From contig NZ_VPFL01000024.1 of NCBI RefSeq assembly GCF_008014345.1, positions 1 to 46,920 of the forward strand: a stretch of DNA of 46,920 nucleotides, read 5' to 3'. Both the position numbers and the translations under genes were made by a program. A model generated the notes under the pieces. That model saw only the letters and a program-made list of their open reading frames with translations. It made no database searches and was not told where the DNA came from. The DNA comes from Pelomicrobium methylotrophicum (GTDB lineage: Bacteria > Pseudomonadota > Gammaproteobacteria > Burkholderiales > UBA6910). Each line of letters begins with the position of its first letter. Position 1 is the stretch's first letter. Of this stretch, positions 33,535 through 42,754 are shown piece by piece.

Positions 33535-35010
33535 ATGCCGCCGCCATCCCGCAGCCCGCTTCGCGTCCTGTTCGTGACGCCCGAGATTCACCCGCTCGTA
33601 AAGACCGGCGGACTCGGCGACGTGAGCGGGGCACTGCCCCAAGCGCTGGCGGAGCTGGGCGTGGACGTGCGGGTGCTGGTGCCCGGCTACCCGCCCGTGC
33701 TCGAGCGCTCCACCCGCAAGCGCGTCATCCTCGAGGTCAAGGACTTGCCAGGGTTCCCCCCGGCGCGGCTGCTCACGGCACGCTCGGAGAAGACTGTGCC
33801 GCTCATCGTGATCGACTGTCCGCCGCTGTACCGCCGCGAAGGCGGTCCGTACCTCGCGCCGGACGGCAAGGACTGGCCCGATAACGCCCTACGCTTTGCT
33901 TTGCTGGGGCAAGTGGCGGCGCTTCTCGGCTCCAGCCGCAGCCCCTTGGCCTGGCGTCCCCACGTGCTCCACTGCAACGACTGGCAGGCGGGGCTCGCGC
34001 CTGCCTACCTGCACTTCTCGCGCAGCGGCCGGGCCGCCACGGTAATGACCATTCACAACCTGGCGTTCCAGGGAATCTTCCCCGCCGAAACGGTGGCGCA
34101 AGTGGGGCTCCCGCCCGAGTCGTTCTCGATACACGGAGTCGAGTACTACGGGCAGCTTTCCTTTCTGAAAGCAGGGCTCTATTACGCCGACCGCATCACC
34201 ACGGTGAGCCCCACTTACGCGCGGGAGATCCAGTCGGAGCCGCTGGGGTTCGGCCTGCACGGGCTCCTGGCCGCACGCCGCGATCATCTGATCGGCATCC
34301 TGAACGGCATCGACACCGAGGTTTGGGATCCATCCCGCGATCCCTTCATCGCGGTCCCCTACTCCTCGGCGTGCCTGGAGCGCAAGCGCGAAAACAAGGC
34401 GGCGCTGCAGCGGGACCTGGGCCTGCCGGAAGAAGCCGACACGCCGCTCCTCGGCATGGTGAGCCGAATCACGACCCAAAAGGGCGTGGATCTCGTGGTG
34501 CGCATTGTGCCTCGGTTGGTGCAGCGCGGCGTCCAGCTGGCGCTGCTGGGAAGCGGCGACAAGACGCTGGAGCAGGCGCTTACGGCGCTCGGACAGCGTT
34601 TTCCCCGGTGGCTGGCGGTGCGCTTGGGATACGACGAGTCGCTTTCCCACCGGATCGAGGCGGGGGCCGATATGTTTTTGATGCCCTCGCGTTTCGAACC
34701 TTGTGGGCTCAACCAGATGTACAGTCAGCGCTACGGCACGCCCCCGGTCGTGCACGCCACCGGAGGGCTGCGGGACTCGGTGACGGACGCAACCCCTGCT
34801 GCCCTCGCCGATGGAACCGCCACCGGGTTCGTGTTCGAAGCCTTGACGCAGGAGGCGTTCCTCGGCGCCATCGACCGGGGGCTCGCTTTGTGGCACGACC
34901 CGCCCACCTGGCGCCGCCTCCAGCGCGCCGGGATGGCGCGGGACTTCAGCTGGAAGCACAGCGCCCGGGAGTACTTGAAGCTCTACCGGTCATTGGTCCG
35001 CGAAGCGTGA
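33535..35010 (+). CDS. glgA: Glycogen synthase (ADP-glucose type, GT5)
   Basis: The 491-residue enzyme extends alpha-1,4-glucan chains from ADP-glucose supplied by GlgC. The N-terminal K-T-G-G-L-G-D-V motif (Lys23) binds the donor phosphate. The HCNDWQAGLAPAYL and TIHNLAFQG segments, the domain linker near GILNGIDTEVWDP, GMVSRITTQKGVDL, and the C-terminal MPSRFEPCGLNQMYSQRYGT with its nucleotide-binding Glu all match GT5 synthases. E. coli GlgA is 477 residues. It faces glgP tail to tail with a 46-base gap. There is no ribosome binding site close to ATG 33535. Confidence 0.97.
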   Translation: MPPPSRSPLRVLFVTPEIHPLVKTGGLGDVSGALPQALAELGVDVRVLVPGYPPVLERSTRKRVILEVKDLPGFPPARLLTARSEKTVPLIVIDCPPLYRREGGPYLAPDGKDWPDNALRFALLGQVAALLGSSRSPLAWRPHVLHCNDWQAGLAPAYLHFSRSGRAATVMTIHNLAFQGIFPAETVAQVGLPPESFSIHGVEYYGQLSFLKAGLYYADRITTVSPTYAREIQSEPLGFGLHGLLAARRDHLIGILNGIDTEVWDPSRDPFIAVPYSSACLERKRENKAALQRDLGLPEEADTPLLGMVSRITTQKGVDLVVRIVPRLVQRGVQLALLGSGDKTLEQALTALGQRFPRWLAVRLGYDESLSHRIEAGADMFLMPSRFEPCGLNQMYSQRYGTPPVVHATGGLRDSVTDATPAALADGTATGFVFEALTQEAFLGAIDRGLALWHDPPTWRRLQRAGMARDFSWKHSAREYLKLYRSLVREA

Positions 35011-35056
35011 AACGAACCCGTGCCCGCTCACGCACCACGCCTCACGTCTCACGTCC

Positions 35057-37615
35057 TCACAGCCATACCATCATGCCCATCTCGAAAGGATGGGTCAGCA
35101 GCGGGTGGTAGGGGTAAGCGCGGATCATGTAATTGAGCTTGCCGCACAGGTCCGGCTCCAAGTCCAGCGTATAGACATGCTGGTCGGAGCCGTCGACTGA
35201 GGGCTCCGGCCGGAAGCGAAAGCGCTCGTACTTCGACAGCCGATCCGTCTGGGTGGTGCGGCCGATCAGGAGCTCCACCGCCACGTCGTCGGGCCCCAGC
35301 CCGTTCAAATGCGCCGCCACCTTGAAGGTGAGGCGGTCGCCGAACTGGATGCGCTTCGGTCCCGTGTCCAGCCGCTGCAGCCGAACGCCGGGCCAGGCGG
35401 TCCGCACCCGAGACTTCCAGGCGGCGATGTGTTTGGCGTTCTCGAACCGGTTCTGGGCGTAGATGGCGCCCTGGCGCGCCGCCGGCGCGTAGAATCGCTG
35501 CACGTACTCGCTCACCATGCGCATCGAGTTGAAGCGGGGAAGGATCGAGGCGACGGAACGCTTGGCGAGCTTGACCCACTCCACGGGGTAGCCCTGCTTG
35601 CCGCGGTCGTAATAGAGCGGGATCACTTGGTCCTGGAGAATTTCGTAGAGGGTCTGGGCCTCCTCCCGGTCCCGCCGCACCGGGTCCATGCCCTCCGGTG
35701 CCGGCTTGATGGCCCAGCCGTTCTTTCCGTCGTAACCCTCTCCCCACCAGCCGTCAGTGACCGACAGGTTGATCACGCCGTTGATCGCCGCCTTCATGCC
35801 CGAGGTACCGCACGCCTCCTGGGGATAGGTCGGATTGTTGAGCCAGACGTCGACGCCCGAAACCAGACGCCGCGCCAGGCGCAGGTCGTAGTTCTCCACC
35901 AGCAGGATCTTGCCCTCGAACTCCGGCATGCGCGCGAATTCCGCCACGCGTCGGATCAGCTCCTGGCCGGGCACGTCCGCCGGATGCGCCTTGCCGGCGA
36001 AGATGAACAGGACCGGCCGCTCGGGGTCGGAAACGATCTGCTTGAGCCACTCCAGGTCGTGGAACAGCAGCAGTGCCCGCTTGTAGGTGACAAAGCGTCG
36101 GGCAAAGCCAATGGTGAGCACGTGGGGGTTAATCGGGTCTGCATACTTGAGCAGGCGGTCCAGGTGCGCTTCCGAGCCGTGGTTGCGGAAGTGCTGGATC
36201 GCGATCCGGTGGCGCACCAGATACAGCATCTGGGACTTCAGCGACTGGCGCGTGCTCCAGAAAAGGTGGTCCGGGATTTCGTCGATGCGCGTCCAGAAGG
36301 AAGCGTCGCACAAGCGGCTGCGCCATTCGTTGCCGAGGAACTTGTCGAACACGTCCGCCCAGTCCTGGAACAGGAAGGTCGGCACGTGGACCCCGTTGGT
36401 GATGTGGTCCATCGGGTTCTCCTCGGGCTCGATCTGCGGCCACAGGCTTTGGCAGATGCGCGCCGAAACCTCCCCGTGGATGCGGGAGACGCCGTTGTGG
36501 AAGCGGGAGCCCCGCACCGCCAATGCCGTCATGTTGAAATCATTGCTGCCTGGCGTGCGGCCCAGCGAAAGCAGTTCCTCCGGCAGGATCTTCACCTCCT
36601 TCAGATACCAATCGAAGTAGGTGAGGATCATCTCATCGCTGAAGTGATCGTGTCCCGCCGGCACCGGCGTGTGGGTGGTGAATACGGTGGAAACCGCCAC
36701 CGCTTCCAGCGCCGTGGCGAAGTCAAGCCCCTGCCCCATCAGCATGCGCACTCGCTCCAGTACCAGGAACGCTGCGTGGCCTTCGTTGATGTGGAACACC
36801 GCTGGTTTGAGGTCCATCGCCGCCAGCGCGCGCACGCCGCCCACGCCCAGCACCAGCTCCTGCTCCAAGCGCATGGTGCGGTCTCCACCGTAGAGCCGGT
36901 GAGAAATGTCCCGGTCGTCGGGCCGGTTCTCCTCCAGGTCCGTGTCCAGCAGGTACAGGGTCACGTGGCCCACCCGGGCCTGCCACACCTTGACCGCGAC
37001 GCTGCGCCCTGGCAGCTCCACCGACACCTTGAGCTCCCTGCCGTCGCGGTCGATCACCGGCGCCACCGGCAGGTCGTCGAAATCGGAATCCGTGTACAGG
37101 GCGTGTTGGTTCCCGTCGTTGTCGAGCGTCTGGTGGAAGTAGCCTTGGCGGTAGAGCATCCCGACGCCGACGAAGGGCAGGCGCATGTCGCTTGCCGTCT
37201 TGCAATGGTCTCCGGCCAGGATGCCGAGCCCCCCGGAGTAGATGGGAAAGCTCTCGTGGAAACCGAACTCCGCGCAGAAGTAGGCCACCAGGTCGTCTGG
37301 TCCGAGGCCGGAGGGACCGTTGCGCCGCACCGGTTCCGAGTGGTAAGAGTCGTAGGCGGAAAGGATGTGGTTGTAGGAGGCCAGGAAAACCGGGTCCTCG
37401 GCCGCCTCCGCCAGAAGCTTCTCGTCGACGCGCTTCAAGAACGCCTTGGGGTTGTGGCCCACCGCATCCCACAAGCCCGGGTGCAGGCGGGCAAACAGGG
37501 TGCGGGTCGGCCGGTCCCAGCTGTACCACAGGTTGTTCGCGAGCTCTTCCAGCCGGATCAGGCGTCGCGGAATCTTGGGGTTGACTTCCAGATGAAACAC
37601 TGTGCGCGGAGTCAT
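35057..37615 (-). CDS. glgP: Alpha-glucan (glycogen) phosphorylase, GT35
   Basis: The 852-residue enzyme releases glucose-1-phosphate from glycogen. It is the TIGR02094-type short phosphorylase: an N-terminal DUF3417 domain (about 1-115), the FPIYSGGLGILAGDHCK segment, INEGHAAFL, TTHTPVPAGHDHF, the ITNGVHVPTF block, and the PLP-binding Lys608 in GTSGMKAAING. The C-terminal 150 residues (LTFKVAAHLNGLGPDDVAVELLIG and following) form an extra beta domain found in this subgroup. It converges on glgA, so storage synthesis and breakdown genes are physically paired but on separate transcripts. Confidence 0.95.
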   Translation of the reverse strand: MTPRTVFHLEVNPKIPRRLIRLEELANNLWYSWDRPTRTLFARLHPGLWDAVGHNPKAFLKRVDEKLLAEAAEDPVFLASYNHILSAYDSYHSEPVRRNGPSGLGPDDLVAYFCAEFGFHESFPIYSGGLGILAGDHCKTASDMRLPFVGVGMLYRQGYFHQTLDNDGNQHALYTDSDFDDLPVAPVIDRDGRELKVSVELPGRSVAVKVWQARVGHVTLYLLDTDLEENRPDDRDISHRLYGGDRTMRLEQELVLGVGGVRALAAMDLKPAVFHINEGHAAFLVLERVRMLMGQGLDFATALEAVAVSTVFTTHTPVPAGHDHFSDEMILTYFDWYLKEVKILPEELLSLGRTPGSNDFNMTALAVRGSRFHNGVSRIHGEVSARICQSLWPQIEPEENPMDHITNGVHVPTFLFQDWADVFDKFLGNEWRSRLCDASFWTRIDEIPDHLFWSTRQSLKSQMLYLVRHRIAIQHFRNHGSEAHLDRLLKYADPINPHVLTIGFARRFVTYKRALLLFHDLEWLKQIVSDPERPVLFIFAGKAHPADVPGQELIRRVAEFARMPEFEGKILLVENYDLRLARRLVSGVDVWLNNPTYPQEACGTSGMKAAINGVINLSVTDGWWGEGYDGKNGWAIKPAPEGMDPVRRDREEAQTLYEILQDQVIPLYYDRGKQGYPVEWVKLAKRSVASILPRFNSMRMVSEYVQRFYAPAARQGAIYAQNRFENAKHIAAWKSRVRTAWPGVRLQRLDTGPKRIQFGDRLTFKVAAHLNGLGPDDVAVELLIGRTTQTDRLSKYERFRFRPEPSVDGSDQHVYTLDLEPDLCGKLNYMIRAYPYHPLLTHPFEMGMMVWL

Positions 37616-37717
37616 TGCCGGTCTCCTGCCAACAGCTCGCGTTTGGGGGGTCTTCGGAAAGGCGACTGCCGCGGCGTCAGCGCTCTAGCACTGTTCACGA
37701 AGGTGCAATTCTCGCCC

Positions 37718-38263
37718 CTAGACCTTCAGGAAACTATCGCGGTAATACCTCAACTCCGCTATGGACTCGTAGACGTCGGCGAGTGCCTCGTGCTTGCCGT
37801 GCTTCGTGATGCCGGAAGCCACTTCCGGCCGCCAGCGGCGGGCGAGTTCCTTGAGGGTGCTGACGTCCAGGTTACGGTAATGGAAATAGGCCTCGAGCTG
37901 CGGCATCCAGCGCGCGAGGAAGCGCCGGTCCTGGCACACCGAATTGCCGCACATGGGCGAGGTCTTGGGGGGGACATACTCCTCGAGAAAGGCGAGCATG
38001 CGGCTCTCCACATCCCGCTCGCTCAACACCGACGCTTTGACACGGCCGATGAGCCCGCTGCGGGCATGGGTCGTCTTGTTCCAGTCGTCCATGGCCTCCA
38101 GCACGGCATCGCTCTGGTGCACCACCAGCACCGGCGCCTCGGCCACCGTCTCCAGGAGCGAGTCGGTGATCACCACCGCCACCTCCAGGATACGGTCGGT
38201 GTCGGGGTTGAGCCCACTCATTTCCATATCGATCCAGATGAGGCGCGTCGCGTCCTGTGCCAT
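37718..38263 (-). CDS. orn: Oligoribonuclease
   Basis: The 181-residue protein has the DEDDh exonuclease site: Asp12 and Glu14 in [10 protein letters not shown], the central [10 protein letters not shown] region, and [31 protein letters not shown] in the C-terminal half. The length is the same as E. coli Orn. It degrades two-base RNA fragments, including pGpG from cyclic-di-GMP breakdown, and is essential in many proteobacteria. A longer frame starting at 38347 is rejected in favour of ATG 38263, which gives the standard N-terminus. It is divergent from the M48 protease gene, with 109 bases between. Confidence 0.95.
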   Translation of the reverse strand: MAQDATRLIWIDMEMSGLNPDTDRILEVAVVITDSLLETVAEAPVLVVHQSDAVLEAMDDWNKTTHARSGLIGRVKASVLSERDVESRMLAFLEEYVPPKTSPMCGNSVCQDRRFLARWMPQLEAYFHYRNLDVSTLKELARRWRPEVASGITKHGKHEALADVYESIAELRYYRDSFLKV

Positions 38264-38372
38264 AATCCAGCGGGTCGGCCGGAGAACCTCTCTGCAAGCT
38301 CTCCCGGCCGCCGTCTCGCCAAAACCCGGGAGCCGGAATTTTGTCACAAGTTTCGTTCCGCCGTCATTCTAT

Positions 38373-39623
38373 ATGCACCTGTTCACCGCGGTTTTTCTGA
38401 TTGTTCTGGCGGCCACGAGCGCGACGCGCCTCTGGCTGGACCTGCGGCATATCCGCCACGTGCGCGCCCGGCGCGATGCGGTGCCGGCCGAGTTTTCCGG
38501 GGTGATCGAGCTCGCCCAGCACCAGAAAGCGGCCGACTACACCGTCGCCAAGACCCGCCTGGCCATGGCGCACACAGGGCTCGAGGCAGCGCTGGTGCTC
38601 GCCTTCACCCTGGGCGGTGGGCTCCAGGCCCTATCGGACCTGTGGGTCGAAGGCTTCGGCGCCGGCCTCGCCTCTGGGTTGGGTGTCATTGCAAGCGTGG
38701 TAGCGATTACGAGCGTGGCGGAGCTTCCGCTCACCGCTTACCGGGTCTTCGGCATCGAGTCCCGCTTCGGCTTCAATCGCATGACCGTGGCGATGTTCGT
38801 CTCGGATCTGGTCAAGCAGCTGATCGTCGCGGCGGCGCTGGGACTGCCGATCCTCCTGTCGGTGCTCTGGCTGATGGAAAAGGCAGGCACCTATTGGTGG
38901 CTTTACGCGTGGGTTGTCTGGGTATTGTTTAATCTGCTGGTGGCAGCCATCTATCCCCCCTTGATCGCGCCCTTGTTCAACAAGTTCACGCCGCTCGGGG
39001 ACGGCGAACTCAAGCAGCGGCTGGAACGGCTTCTCGCGCGCTGCGGCTTCCGCTCGCAGGGCCTGTACGTGATGGACAGCTCAAGACGCAGCACCCACGG
39101 CAATGCCTATTTCACCGGTTTCGGCCGCTCCAAGCGGATCGTGCTGTTCGACACCCTGATCTCGAGGCTCGATCCGCCCGAGGTGGAGGCGGTGCTCGCC
39201 CACGAGCTCGGCCACTACCGGTTGCGGCACGTGGTCAAGCGGCTCGCCTGGTCGTTCGCGGCCAGCTTGGTGGCCCTATGGCTGCTGGGCTTGCTCATGG
39301 AACAAGACTGGTTCTACGCGGCGCTCGGCGTGATAACGCCCTCGACCGCCACCGCCCTCGCGCTGTTCTTCCTGGTGCTGCCGTTGTTCCTGTTCCCGCT
39401 GCGGCCGCTTCTGGCCTATTACTCGCGCTGCCATGAATACGAGGCCGACGCCTACGCCGCAAAGCATGCCCCGGCCCGCAGCCTCGTATCGGCGCTATTG
39501 AAGCTGTACAAGGACAACGCCGCGACCCTGACCCCCGATCCTTTGCGCTCGGCATTCTACGATTCGCACCCTCCTGTGCGGCTTCGCATCGCGCGGCTGC
39601 AGTACGCGACGGATAATGGCTGA
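38373..39623 (+). CDS. M48-family integral membrane zinc protease (Ste24-like)
   Basis: The 416-residue protein has about seven hydrophobic segments and the zinc motif His277-Glu-Leu-Gly-His281 (VLAHELGHY), with the third ligand region CHEYEADAYAAKHA. An N-terminal M48_N-type domain (about 1-200), and SSRRSTHGNAYFTGFGRSKRIVLFDTLI before the active site, are typical of Ste24/CAAX-protease-like bacterial proteins. In bacteria these are thought to take part in membrane protein quality control. ATG 38373 is chosen because the protein starts directly with a membrane segment and the longer frame upstream is antisense to orn. The stop is followed closely by a cytochrome gene, so they likely share a transcript. 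Confidence 0.9.
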   Translation: MHLFTAVFLIVLAATSATRLWLDLRHIRHVRARRDAVPAEFSGVIELAQHQKAADYTVAKTRLAMAHTGLEAALVLAFTLGGGLQALSDLWVEGFGAGLASGLGVIASVVAITSVAELPLTAYRVFGIESRFGFNRMTVAMFVSDLVKQLIVAAALGLPILLSVLWLMEKAGTYWWLYAWVVWVLFNLLVAAIYPPLIAPLFNKFTPLGDGELKQRLERLLARCGFRSQGLYVMDSSRRSTHGNAYFTGFGRSKRIVLFDTLISRLDPPEVEAVLAHELGHYRLRHVVKRLAWSFAASLVALWLLGLLMEQDWFYAALGVITPSTATALALFFLVLPLFLFPLRPLLAYYSRCHEYEADAYAAKHAPARSLVSALLKLYKDNAATLTPDPLRSAFYDSHPPVRLRIARLQYATDNG

Positions 39624-39639
39624 GCATACGGAGGCGTCC

Positions 39640-39954
39640 ATGGTGCGTATTCTCCTTCTGGCGCTCGTGAGCGTGGTCTGCGTGGGCGCAGCATCGGCAA
39701 ACCCGTTCCCCAAGGGCGACCCGGCCAAAGGCAGGCGACTCATGGCGGAGGCCCAGTGCGACGCCTGTCACATCGCCATGTTCGGCGGTGACGGAAGCCG
39801 CATCTACACCCGCCCCAACCGGCGGGTCAACAACCCTTCCCAGCTGCGCTCCCAGGTCCGGTTCTGCGCCACTCAGTTAAAAGCCAACTGGTTCCCGGAA
39901 GAAGAGGAGCACGTGGCGGCGTATTTGAATCAGCAGTATTACCACTTCAAGTGA
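39640..39954 (+). CDS. Small periplasmic c-type cytochrome
   Basis: The 104-residue protein has a signal peptide (residues 1-20, ending AASA-N) and one haem c motif, Cys40-Asp-Ala-Cys43-His44. No Met stands in the usual distal-ligand place; the only Met after the haem motif is Met47, too close. It therefore belongs to small cytochromes whose sixth ligand is not obvious, with a conserved tail FPEEEEHVAAYLNQQYYHF. It is probably a periplasmic electron carrier or haem sensor. ATG 39640 is chosen because a GGAGG site is 5 bases upstream; ATG 39616 overlaps the protease stop. rsgA starts 12 bases after the stop. Confidence 0.85.
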   Translation: MVRILLLALVSVVCVGAASANPFPKGDPAKGRRLMAEAQCDACHIAMFGGDGSRIYTRPNRRVNNPSQLRSQVRFCATQLKANWFPEEEEHVAAYLNQQYYHFK

Positions 39955-39966
39955 CGGGGTGAGGAA

Positions 39967-40911
39967 GTGGTCGCCTCACCGCCATGGGCCGACTCGGGCG
40001 GTCATTCGGCAAAGCTGGCGCAATGCCAGCGGCTGGAGGGACGCGTGGTCGCCGTCTACGGCCGCCGTTTCGAGGTGGAATGCGATGATGGCAGGCGGCG
40101 CCAGTGCGTGGTGAAGGCCAAGCGCAGCGGGGTCGCCTGCGGCGACCGGGTGCGGGTGCGGCCCATCGGCGAGCGCGAGGGGATGATCGAGGAAATTCTG
40201 CCTCGCGAAAACCTCCTCTACCGCAGCGACTTCCACCGTGAAAAACTGATCGCCGCCAACGTGACCCGGGTGCTGGTGGTGGTAGCCCCAAGGCCGGGCT
40301 TCAGCGAAGAGCTCCTCAACCGCTGCCTGGTGGCCGCGCAATCCCAGCATGTGACTCCCGTGATCGTCCTGAACAAGGTGGACCTGGTGGAGGCGGCGGC
40401 GCAGGTCCGGCAGCAACTGGCCCTGTACGAGGATCTGGGCTACCCGGTCGTGCCTGTCTCGGCCAAGCAGGACGTCTCCCCTCTTCGCCCCTACCTGGAG
40501 GGTCACGTCGCCGTGCTGGTCGGCCCGTCGGGAGTGGGCAAATCCACCATTGTGAACGCGCTGGTGCCCGACGCCCGTGCGGCGACGGCGGAAATTTCGG
40601 AGGCCCTGGACTCAGGCCGCCATACCACCACCTCTACCCGGCTCTACCACTTGGGGCCGGGCACCGACCTCATCGACTCGCCCGGCATGCAAGCATTCGG
40701 GCTTTCCCATCTGGAACTGCCGGCGCTGGCTGCCGCCTTTCCCGAGTTCCGACCGCTCTTAAGCGCGTGCCGGTTCAACGACTGCCGCCACCTGGAGGAG
40801 CCCGACTGTGCGGTGCGGGCCGCGGCGGAGCACGGCCAGGTCAGCAAGCGGCGGCTGGCGATGTATCAGGCGCTCGCGCGGGAGCTGATGGCCAGAAAGC
40901 TGTATGCGTAG
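39967..40911 (+). CDS. rsgA: Ribosome small subunit-dependent GTPase A
   Basis: The 314-residue protein is a circularly permuted GTPase: the G4 motif NKVD comes before the G1 P-loop GPSGVGKST and G3 DSPG. An N-terminal OB fold (about 20-80) and a C-terminal zinc-binding segment with CRFNDCRHLEEPDC complete the RsgA layout. It checks 30S subunit maturation. The start is GTG 39967, with a GAGG element just upstream; the spacing is short, so the exact start is moderately certain. It follows the M48 protease and cytochrome genes on the same strand. Confidence 0.94.
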   Translation: MVASPPWADSGGHSAKLAQCQRLEGRVVAVYGRRFEVECDDGRRRQCVVKAKRSGVACGDRVRVRPIGEREGMIEEILPRENLLYRSDFHREKLIAANVTRVLVVVAPRPGFSEELLNRCLVAAQSQHVTPVIVLNKVDLVEAAAQVRQQLALYEDLGYPVVPVSAKQDVSPLRPYLEGHVAVLVGPSGVGKSTIVNALVPDARAATAEISEALDSGRHTTTSTRLYHLGPGTDLIDSPGMQAFGLSHLELPALAAAFPEFRPLLSACRFNDCRHLEEPDCAVRAAAEHGQVSKRRLAMYQALARELMARKLYA

Positions 40912-41019
40912 CGCGGACGGCTTCGGTGGGAATGCGGTCGAAAAGCGGCAAGCCCTCTTTGAACCAGGTGCTCGGGGCGCGAGAAAAGGAAAACCCGCTC
41001 CTCTACGCCGGTCCCGGCA

Positions 41020-41943
41020 TTAGCCAAACCACCGGGCGACGGCGATCAGCACCAACACGCCGCCCCACAGCGTCACTGTCCGCCAGATCATCAGGCGCGC
41101 GCTGTTGATCGCGTCGGGATCGGGTTCGTCCCCTACGCCCAGCTCGGGCCGGTAGTGGAGCTCGCCGTGGCGGTGATAGGGCTCCCCCAGCCGCACACCG
41201 AGGGCGCCGGCACCGCTCGCCAGCACGATGCCCTCGCCGCGGTTGAGCCACGTGGAAGCCTGGGATTGCCAGCAGTACACCGCGTCCTCGAAGTCGCCGA
41301 CGATGGCAAAACTGCCCGCCGTCAGCCGCGCCGGCAGCCAGTCCAGGACGCGGAAAGCCTGGGCCGCGAACGCGGCGAACGGGGTGCGTTCCTGGGCATC
41401 GGCGCGGGCCCACCGGCTCTGGAGCAGCGCCGTGAGACGGTACAGCACCGCGCCCACCGGCCCCGGCAGCACCACGAACCAGAAGATGGCCGCCAGCGCG
41501 CCGCGATGCGCCTCCAGCAGTCCCTGCTCGATGGCAAGTCGCGCCACTTCGCCGGACGTGAGATCGGAAGCCGCCTCGCCGCGCCAGCGGCCGAGCAGTT
41601 CCCGGGCCTGCTGCTCGTCCCCGCGCCGCAAGGCTTTCTCGATTGCCATGAGGGTGCGGTTGCCCGGTTGGAGGCTGACCGTGAGATAGAGCACGAGCAC
41701 GTTCCACGCCCACGCGAGCAGCAGGCTCAAGTTCGCGAGCAGGGCGTAGACGGCCCCTACCACCACGAGTGCCGGGAACACGGCCACGATCCAGGCGACG
41801 ATGGCTTGGTAACGCTCTCCGCCGTTGAACTGCTGCTCGAGGAAATCCGCGTACCGGCCAAAGACGGCGACGATCGCGTGATCCCGCTCCAGCGAGCGCC
41901 AGTAGTCAAGCAGCAAGGCTGCGAGCAGCGATAACAGGGTCAC
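41020..41943 (-). CDS. CobD/CbiB-like membrane protein
   Basis: The 307-residue protein resembles the CobD/CbiB/AmpE-type membrane proteins of betaproteobacteria. It has an N-terminal hydrophobic segment (3-14), two long hydrophobic stretches at about 48-90, an AGSFAIVGDFEDAVYCW core with polar residues, a late GEGIVLASGAGALGVRLG motif, and a C-terminal membrane helix. True CobD makes adenosylcobinamide, but no other cobalamin genes are nearby, so it is more likely the orphan membrane version whose role is unknown. It is convergent with rsgA and divergent from the DUF6806-like gene. Confidence 0.8.
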   Translation of the reverse strand: MTLLSLLAALLLDYWRSLERDHAIVAVFGRYADFLEQQFNGGERYQAIVAWIVAVFPALVVVGAVYALLANLSLLLAWAWNVLVLYLTVSLQPGNRTLMAIEKALRRGDEQQARELLGRWRGEAASDLTSGEVARLAIEQGLLEAHRGALAAIFWFVVLPGPVGAVLYRLTALLQSRWARADAQERTPFAAFAAQAFRVLDWLPARLTAGSFAIVGDFEDAVYCWQSQASTWLNRGEGIVLASGAGALGVRLGEPYHRHGELHYRPELGVGDEPDPDAINSARLMIWRTVTLWGGVLVLIAVARWFG

Positions 41944-42180
41944 GGGGAAAGGAAGGAACGATCCGCCGATATGTTAAGTGCCAGCCGAAACAGGATCAAG
42001 CAAAGCGGGATCCCATGGCATAGACCTCGCGATGCGGTGATCAGGACCGCCGGTTCACCGGGCAATGAATGCGCCGGCGGCTCTGAGCCAACAGGTCACG
42101 AGGGTCTGGCCGGGCCTGACCCTGGCTTGACCCCGTGGTATCATAGACGGGTTCTTCCTCTGGTCCCACGGAGTTCCCGC

Positions 42181-42732
42181 ATGCGTACCGAGGTTCACGT
42201 CCACGGCAACCTTTATCTCTGCGAAGGCGTCACCCGCCGTCAGGTGGAGGCGGCCCTGCGCCCGTGGCTCGAGTATCTCGACGTCGAGCGCATGGATGAG
42301 GCGAAGAGCCTGGAGCCGGACCAGCCGGGCATCGTCTACCACGCCCGGGACGGGCTTCTGGAAATCTGCTGGACGGGCGCGGTCGGGCGCACTTTCGAGC
42401 AAAAGCTCGAGGAGACCGTGCAACTGCTCGGCCCTCTGACCGAGCAGGCCGCCGAGCTTGAGTTGACTTACTATCACGAGAACGGCGGAGACGAGACGCG
42501 CCTGATCTTCGTCGGCCCCACGCCCGAAGCCATCCACGAAGCCCAGCGGCGGCGCATGGTGGAGGATGTGGCCTCGCTCCTGTCGCGGCACTTCGACGAG
42601 GCAGCCGTGGGGGAGGTGGTGGCGTTGGTGAACGACCTGTTCCGTCGCGAGTGGCAGAGCGGCGGTCGCGAAGCCCCTGCACCGGAGCCGTCCATGCCTT
42701 CGGTGCCGCCCGGGCGCAAGCACCTACACTAA
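42181..42732 (+). CDS. Conserved protein (DUF6806-like)
   Basis: The 183-residue protein matches, from memory, a betaproteobacterial family called DUF6806. It starts MRTEVHVHGNLYLCEGVTR, contains PWLEYLDVERMDEA and ICWTGAVGRTFEQKLEET in the first half, and YYHENGGDETRLIFVGPTPEAIHEAQRRRM in the middle, followed by a helical region. No catalytic site is obvious, and no signal peptide is seen. The frame is open further upstream, but ATG 42181 starts the conserved region. A TATCAT box lies 36 bases upstream. The gene is convergent with the arginase-aminotransferase fusion (22-base gap). Function unknown. Confidence 0.78.
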   Translation: MRTEVHVHGNLYLCEGVTRRQVEAALRPWLEYLDVERMDEAKSLEPDQPGIVYHARDGLLEICWTGAVGRTFEQKLEETVQLLGPLTEQAAELELTYYHENGGDETRLIFVGPTPEAIHEAQRRRMVEDVASLLSRHFDEAAVGEVVALVNDLFRREWQSGGREAPAPEPSMPSVPPGRKHLH

Positions 42733-42754
42733 CGGGAACGCGTCAATCGCCGGG

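Noticed and set aside
35011-35056. Short CTCACG repeats between glgA and glgP
   Set aside because: Three imperfect copies in a 46-base spacer are within chance, and no hairpin or terminator forms.
35309-38932. 1207-codon plus-strand frame opposite glgP and orn
   Set aside because: Antisense shadow of GlgP and Orn, whose motifs are complete; it also runs into the M48 gene in the wrong frame.
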